A stretch of 64,000 nt of DNA from Bin87 sp963666865 (GTDB lineage: Bacteria; Chloroflexota; Dehalococcoidia; Lucifugimonadales; UBA3495). The stretch lies in NCBI GenBank assembly GCA_963666865.1, contig OY763072.1, positions 3,720,001-3,784,000 on the forward strand, given 5' to 3'. Within the stretch, counting starts at the first letter, position 1. Each line of letters starts with the position of its first letter. Made by a program: the position numbers and the translations under genes. Below the pieces are notes generated by a model. That model worked only from the letters and a program-made list of their open reading frames with translations. It was not told where the DNA came from and ran no database searches. Of this stretch, positions 60,078 through 64,000 are shown one piece after another.

Positions 60078-61181
60078 TTATTCGCCGGGGGCTAGGTCGG
60101 CCAGCTGGGGCAACGTTTCGGTAGCGAGCAACTCCAGCGAGCGCAGGCCCTTGGCCCGGTCGTCACCCCAGTCGTGGCACAGCATCAGCAAGGTGCCGAA
60201 GCCGCCGGTGTCGTCGTAAAGCTGGCGGATCTGCCGGGCGCACTCATCAGGGTTACCCACTATCCAGAAGTTTTCCAGCATGTACTCGGGCGTGATGGCG
60301 GAGTCGGGCAGGTCTGGGTTGGTCTTGACGGCTTCGAGGCCGCGCTGCCCCTGGCCCAACAGGGGGATGAAGTATTTGTTGAGCGTGCGAGCCGGCGGCC
60401 CGCTCATTATGTCCGCTACGGCCTGCTCCGTGGTGTCGGCCACGGAGATTTCCCGGGCGATGCGCCATTGGTTCCGAGATACCGGGCGCTCGGCGGCCCT
60501 GGCCCCTTTGGAATAGGCCTCCCAATGGCGCGGCAGGTGCGAAGCGTGGAGGAAAAGGGTGCTCATGGGCCACCAGCCCAATTCGCCGGCGACTTCCAAC
60601 GTTGGCGACGACGGGCTGCTGCCCGCCACGGCGATGGGCGGGTGCGGTTTCTGGTACGGACGCATGTGGTAGGCCAGGCCCATTTCCGGCCGTGCGGCGG
60701 GCACCGTTACGTCGTAGTATTCCCCCTGGAAATGGAACCCGTTCGGATCGCCGTCGGTCCACATCTTGACGATGAGCTCGGCGGCTTCCCGCATCCGGTT
60801 GCGCTGTTGACCGGATTCCCGATCCATGCCGAACATCTGCGAATCGGTGGGCACTCCGCCGGAGCCGATGCCGAAGAAGAAGCGCCCACGGGCCAGGTGA
60901 TCCAGCATGGCCATGCGGTGCGCGATCATGATGGGATCGTGAAAGGCCAGCAGGGATACGCCGGTGCCCATCACCAGGTTTTTGGTTGCGCCAAGGGCCC
61001 GGGAGATGAAGAGATCCGGGGCCGGCATATTTTCCCACTCGGTGGTGAAATGCTCGCCAATCCACGCCTCGGCGTAGCCCAGTTCGTCGGCATACGCCAT
61101 CAGTTCCAGGTCTTCATCGTAGGTGTCGGCGTGCAGCCGGCCCGGCGGGTGCAGGGGCATGTTGAACAGGCCAAGTTTCAT
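60078..61181 (-). CDS. LLM class flavin-dependent oxidoreductase
   Basis: This 367-residue member of the luciferase-like superfamily is longer than the F420 types here. MKLGLFNMPLHPPGRLHADT, YAEAWIGEHFTTEWENMPAP, NLVMGTGVSLLAFHDPIMIA and RFFFGIGSGGVPTDSQMFG match the bacterial alkanal-monooxygenase-like subgroup. HPPIAVAGSSPSSPTLEVAG and the closing FGTLLMLCHDWGDD support this. FMN is the likely cofactor. GGGAGA precedes the ATG. It lies between the ABM gene and the next LLM gene, all leftward, which suggests one oxidative pathway. Confidence 0.9.
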   Translation of the reverse strand: MKLGLFNMPLHPPGRLHADTYDEDLELMAYADELGYAEAWIGEHFTTEWENMPAPDLFISRALGATKNLVMGTGVSLLAFHDPIMIAHRMAMLDHLARGRFFFGIGSGGVPTDSQMFGMDRESGQQRNRMREAAELIVKMWTDGDPNGFHFQGEYYDVTVPAARPEMGLAYHMRPYQKPHPPIAVAGSSPSSPTLEVAGELGWWPMSTLFLHASHLPRHWEAYSKGARAAERPVSRNQWRIAREISVADTTEQAVADIMSGPPARTLNKYFIPLLGQGQRGLEAVKTNPDLPDSAITPEYMLENFWIVGNPDECARQIRQLYDDTGGFGTLLMLCHDWGDDRAKGLRSLELLATETLPQLADLAPGE

Positions 61182-61195
61182 GGCGCGTCTCCCGT

Positions 61196-62146
61196 TCAGA
61201 GCGACTGGGCTACTTGGCCCAGCAGGTTGATGGTCTGGTCCATGTCGGCGGCGGGGTCGTCACCGGCGGTCACCGGCGTCACCAGCAACTCGGAGACGCC
61301 CATGTCCAGCATGGCGACCATGCGCTCGCCGACGGTGTCCGCGTCTCCCGACAGCACCGTGGCCTCGATCATGGCGTCGCTCCAGGTTTCCTCAGCGGCT
61401 TCCGGGTAGCCGGCCGCCGCCCACATGCGCTGGTAGAAGGGCAGGCGCGGATAGTTGGACAACTGCTGCTGCACCGCCAGCCTGGTGGCGTCCGGGTTAT
61501 CGCTGATGCAAACCGGGGCGTGGGCAATGAGGGGCGGCGTTTCCCGCTCCGCCTGATCCGAACCCCGACGCATGGCCGGCAGGGCTTTGTCCCGCAGGAA
61601 CACGGCAGGGCTGACCCAGCTGATCGCGCCGTCGGCCAACTCCCCGCACAGCTCGTAGGAACCTTCCTGGAGAGCCGACGCCATGACCGCAACATCCACC
61701 GGGCGCGGGATGCTGGCGTGGGCGGTATATTCCTGGCCATCGAAATCGACGGCGCCATCGTGGAGCAGCGCACGGAGGATGATCAGGTATTCGCGCAGGT
61801 TGGTCAACGGCGCCCTCAGGTTGAAACCGAACATGGAGCGCATCGTGGGCCGGTGGCTGGGGCCGACGCCCAGGCGCAGCCGGCCGGGGGCCAGCTGGTC
61901 CAGCACCTGCACCTGCTGGGCCGCCACGATGGGATGGCGCGGGTAGGTGGGGACGATGGACGTTCCAAAAAGGATGTTATCGGTCTGCACGGCGGCGGCG
62001 GCGAACAGGGTCAGCGCGTCCAGGCCGGTGCCGCCGGTGGTGAGCCAGGTGGCCTGGACTCCGGCCGCCTCGGCGCGGCGCATGAGGTCCAGGGATGCTT
62101 CGGCATTGGGGGCGCCGGCGTGGAGGCCGATGCGTTTGGTGGGCAT
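61196..62146 (-). CDS. LLM class F420-dependent oxidoreductase
   Basis: This 316-residue protein shows IGLHAGAPNAEASLDLMRRA, the block LFGTSIVPTYPRHPIVAAQQ and RLRLGVGPSHRPTMRSMFGF. These closely match the enzyme at 10407-11339 (VVPTYPRHPVALAQQ, GIGPSHRPGIEG). They place it in the TIGR03564-like F420 group. AGAGGT precedes the ATG. It heads the leftward run of LLM and ABM genes. The substrate is unknown. Confidence 0.89.
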   Translation of the reverse strand: MPTKRIGLHAGAPNAEASLDLMRRAEAAGVQATWLTTGGTGLDALTLFAAAAVQTDNILFGTSIVPTYPRHPIVAAQQVQVLDQLAPGRLRLGVGPSHRPTMRSMFGFNLRAPLTNLREYLIILRALLHDGAVDFDGQEYTAHASIPRPVDVAVMASALQEGSYELCGELADGAISWVSPAVFLRDKALPAMRRGSDQAERETPPLIAHAPVCISDNPDATRLAVQQQLSNYPRLPFYQRMWAAAGYPEAAEETWSDAMIEATVLSGDADTVGERMVAMLDMGVSELLVTPVTAGDDPAADMDQTINLLGQVAQSL

Positions 62147-62258
62147 GGGAGTTACCTCTTGTTTTGGGTGGGCTGATACACGCCTATCGTATCATCGGGG
62201 GGCCAATTTGTAGAGGACAGGCCCGGTGCTATAATCGAATGCAGGAGTGAGATTCATT

Positions 62259-63011
62259 GTGACCACCGTAAATACCATAGAAGACCTCGTCAGAATCCTG
62301 GACGAGCACCCGGAGTGGAACGAAGCGCTCCGCGCCAGGATGCTCTCGAGGGAGCTACTGAACCTGCCCCAGGCATTTGCCGAATTTGCCGAAAGCACGG
62401 AACGTCGGTTAGCCGCTCTGGAAACCTCACTGGCCGAGTTTGTAATGAGCACGAACGAACGCGTGGCCGCATTGGAGACCTCGATGGCTGATTTGCAGGC
62501 GACGCTGGCCAAGTTCATTGAGAACACCGATCAGCGGCTGATGTCCCTGGAAACGGGGCAGAACCGCCTCGTGTCTGACGTGGCGCCACTGAAAGCGGCC
62601 CATGCCCGTAACGGCGCGCTGCGAACGGTTGCCCGTATCGCCAGGGTGGTGGGTTGTCGGGATTACCGAGTGCTGGACCTGGGCGACGTGCTGAACATGA
62701 TCGATGACGCCGACACTACTGGCATTCCCTCCAATGAACTGACCAGCTTTGAAAACGCCGACATCATCATTGAGGCGACGCATCGCGAAACCGGCGAAAG
62801 CCATTACATCGCCGTGGAAGCCTCCTACACGGGCAGCTGGCGGGACGTTGACCGCGCCACCCGCAACGCTGGATATCTGACCCGGTTCACCGGGCAGCCG
62901 GCCCATGCGGTGGTAGCAGCCCAACGGATCAGACCGGGCATTGAGCGGCTGATTGAACGGGGCGAAGTGCATTGGGCACAGATCCTGCTGAAAGAGCTTG
63001 AGACGGAATAG
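62259..63011 (+). CDS. Coiled-coil protein with nuclease-like C-terminal domain
   Basis: This protein of about 250 residues is a paralogue of 24177-24869. It starts TTVNTIEDLVRILDEHPEWN. A coiled coil of repeated ALETS units follows (RLAALETSLAEFVMSTNERV, then VAALETSMADLQATLAKFIE). The C-terminal domain contains FENADIIIEATHRETGESHY and IAVEASYTGSWRDVDRATRN, ending in a VHWAQ strand. GTG at 62259 is the likely start (AGGAG 13 bases before); GTG at 62247 is the alternative. The acidic strand pairs suggest a PD-(D/E)XK-like fold. It is divergent from the LLM gene and convergent with the lyase gene. Confidence 0.68.
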   Translation: MTTVNTIEDLVRILDEHPEWNEALRARMLSRELLNLPQAFAEFAESTERRLAALETSLAEFVMSTNERVAALETSMADLQATLAKFIENTDQRLMSLETGQNRLVSDVAPLKAAHARNGALRTVARIARVVGCRDYRVLDLGDVLNMIDDADTTGIPSNELTSFENADIIIEATHRETGESHYIAVEASYTGSWRDVDRATRNAGYLTRFTGQPAHAVVAAQRIRPGIERLIERGEVHWAQILLKELETE

Positions 63012-63043
63012 GCCCGTCTGAGCCGACAGTGCGCGGGTGGCCG

Positions 63044-63943
63044 CTACACCAACCCCAGGCTGCGGCACATTTCCAGCATGGCTTTCGCCGTCTCCTCGTG
63101 GGCCACGTCCACCATGTCGCCGGCGTAGGTTACCGCTGCCGTGCCCTGTTTCCGGCTTTCTTCCATAGCGTCGAGAAGGCCCTGCCAGAAGGCGATCTCC
63201 TCGGGCGTGGGGGTGAAGATCTCGTTGACGATGGGCACGTGGGACGGGTGGATCAGGTTCATCCCGGTGTAGCCCAGCGCCTTCAGGTTGTTGGCCCAAT
63301 ACCGCAGGCCGTCCAGGTCGCGGATGTCGAACCAGCCGCCGCTGATGGGCCACTGGATGCCGGCGGCGCGGCTGTCGATGAGGACCTTGCTCCGCAGGTA
63401 CAGCGTCTCCGCGCCTTCCAGCGTCCAACGGTAGCCGACGCTGCGGGCCGTGTCGCCGCCCTTGCCGCCGCTGCCGCCCATGTGGGCCACCCGGTCGGAG
63501 GCCATGGCGATATCGTAGGCCATGCGGATGCCCGACGCCGTTTCCAAACCCGGGTCGATGCAGACGGTGTTCAAATCCATCCCCGCCTTGCGCTCGAAGT
63601 ACCGCAGCAGAACGTCCGCCTCCACCACGTCGGCCGGCGATTCGACCTTGGGCAGCAGGATGCCATAAAGTCCGGGACGGGTAACGGCCTCCAGGTCAAA
63701 CCCGGTCAGCCCGGTTTCCAGCCGGTTGACGCGCACGAACAGCGTCTGTCCTCGCTGGGAGAGTTCGTCGATCATCTTGGCGACCAGGGGACGGGCGGCG
63801 TCCTTGTCGTATTCGGGCACCGAGTCCTCAAGATCCAGTATCAGCGCGTCCGGCCCGTACTGCGGCGCCTTGCGCATCCAGTCTTCCTTGTTGCCGGGGA
63901 CGAACATCACGGAGCGCAGGGGTTTGGTGGTGATGCGGGGCAT
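63044..63943 (-). CDS. HpcH/HpaI aldolase / CoA-ester lyase family protein
   Basis: This 299-residue TIM-barrel enzyme is of the citrate-lyase-beta/malyl-CoA-lyase group. RSVMFVPGNKEDWMRKAPQY, ALILDLEDSVPEYDKDAARP (LDLEDSV signature), LFVRVNRLETG (Arg substrate contact), GILLPKVESPADVVEADVLL (Lys/Glu) and the later GMNLIHPSHVPIVNEIFTPT are all in place. It would cleave or form a C-C bond of a beta-hydroxyacyl-CoA. AAGGAG precedes the ATG. It fits with the CoA-transferase and crotonase genes as part of organic-acid catabolism. The substrate is not determined. Confidence 0.92.
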   Translation of the reverse strand: MPRITTKPLRSVMFVPGNKEDWMRKAPQYGPDALILDLEDSVPEYDKDAARPLVAKMIDELSQRGQTLFVRVNRLETGLTGFDLEAVTRPGLYGILLPKVESPADVVEADVLLRYFERKAGMDLNTVCIDPGLETASGIRMAYDIAMASDRVAHMGGSGGKGGDTARSVGYRWTLEGAETLYLRSKVLIDSRAAGIQWPISGGWFDIRDLDGLRYWANNLKALGYTGMNLIHPSHVPIVNEIFTPTPEEIAFWQGLLDAMEESRKQGTAAVTYAGDMVDVAHEETAKAMLEMCRSLGLV

Positions 63944-63971
63944 TTGGTTGCTCCTTCATTAGCAATTCGGC

Positions 63972-63999
63972 GTAGGGGCGAATAATTATTCGCCCCTAC
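63972..63999. repeat. 28-bp perfect palindrome, GTAGGGGC family
   Basis: The arms GTAGGGGCGAATAA and its complement meet without a loop. It has the same outer arms as 40270-40297 but an AT-rich centre. It lies upstream of the lyase gene, at the right edge of the window. Confidence 0.85.
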
Positions 64000-64000
64000 A

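Overview
The window reads as a high-GC bacterial chromosome segment, most likely from an uncultivated Chloroflexota lineage near Dehalococcoidia/SAR202. This is an inference. It rests on five F420/flavin-dependent luciferase-like monooxygenases, two reductive-dehalogenase-like Fe-S proteins, six Uma2-type nuclease genes, family III CoA-transferase, MmgE/PrpD and HpcH/HpaI genes, and a 23S rRNA gene with no 16S or 5S gene beside it. No taxonomic search could be run.

Layout. 1-6876: an accessory island ending at a tRNA-Gln(CTG) gene. It carries a large serine recombinase whose reading frame runs into the tRNA 3' end, a recombinase-like zinc-ribbon protein without a catalytic domain, an ADP-ribosylglycohydrolase translationally coupled to a HEPN-domain gene, small zinc-ribbon and membrane proteins, and a 51-bp near-repeat upstream of two genes. 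6953-10302: an F420 oxidoreductase, a Uma2 nuclease and a compact DNA-methylase/HNH restriction pair. 10407-15285: a leftward operon (coaX, coaBC, SulP transporter, F420 oxidoreductase) in which coaX is frameshifted by a 4-bp tandem duplication. 15556-21652: a pentapeptide-repeat/TIR protein, an orphan amino-acid binding protein and two reductive-dehalogenase-like genes with a Uma2 gene between them. 21937-24869: sucCD, tRNA-Gly(TCC) and a coiled-coil/nuclease-like gene. 25353-33229: housekeeping and signalling genes (response regulator, alpha-carbonic anhydrase, ketopantoate reductase, dnaJ, prmA) and an atypical kinase followed by a PP2C phosphatase. 33489-36451: an inositol-phospholipid set (inositol-3-phosphate synthase, PimA-like mannosyltransferase, CDP-alcohol phosphatidyltransferase). 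36456-50990: mixed metabolic and small-gene content, including a ferritin/VIT1 fusion, Amt, MOSC, GIY-YIG paralogues and a crotonase. 51089-54647: a stand-alone 23S rRNA unit with its own promoter, boxA-like leader and processing stem, then a tRNA-like fragment and initiator tRNA. 54710-56394: an unrecognised two-gene module (coiled-coil membrane protein plus a PD-(D/E)XK/glycine-zipper protein). 56409-64000: three Uma2 paralogues around a CoA-transferase, an ABM-type monooxygenase, two LLM oxidoreductases, a coiled-coil/nuclease paralogue and a CoA-ester lyase.

Two families of dispersed palindromic repeats sit between genes throughout. The best candidates for undescribed biology are the 54710-56394 module, the coupled ADP-ribosylglycohydrolase/HEPN pair, the tandem reductive-dehalogenase-like genes, and the pentapeptide-TIR protein with an altered predicted catalytic residue.
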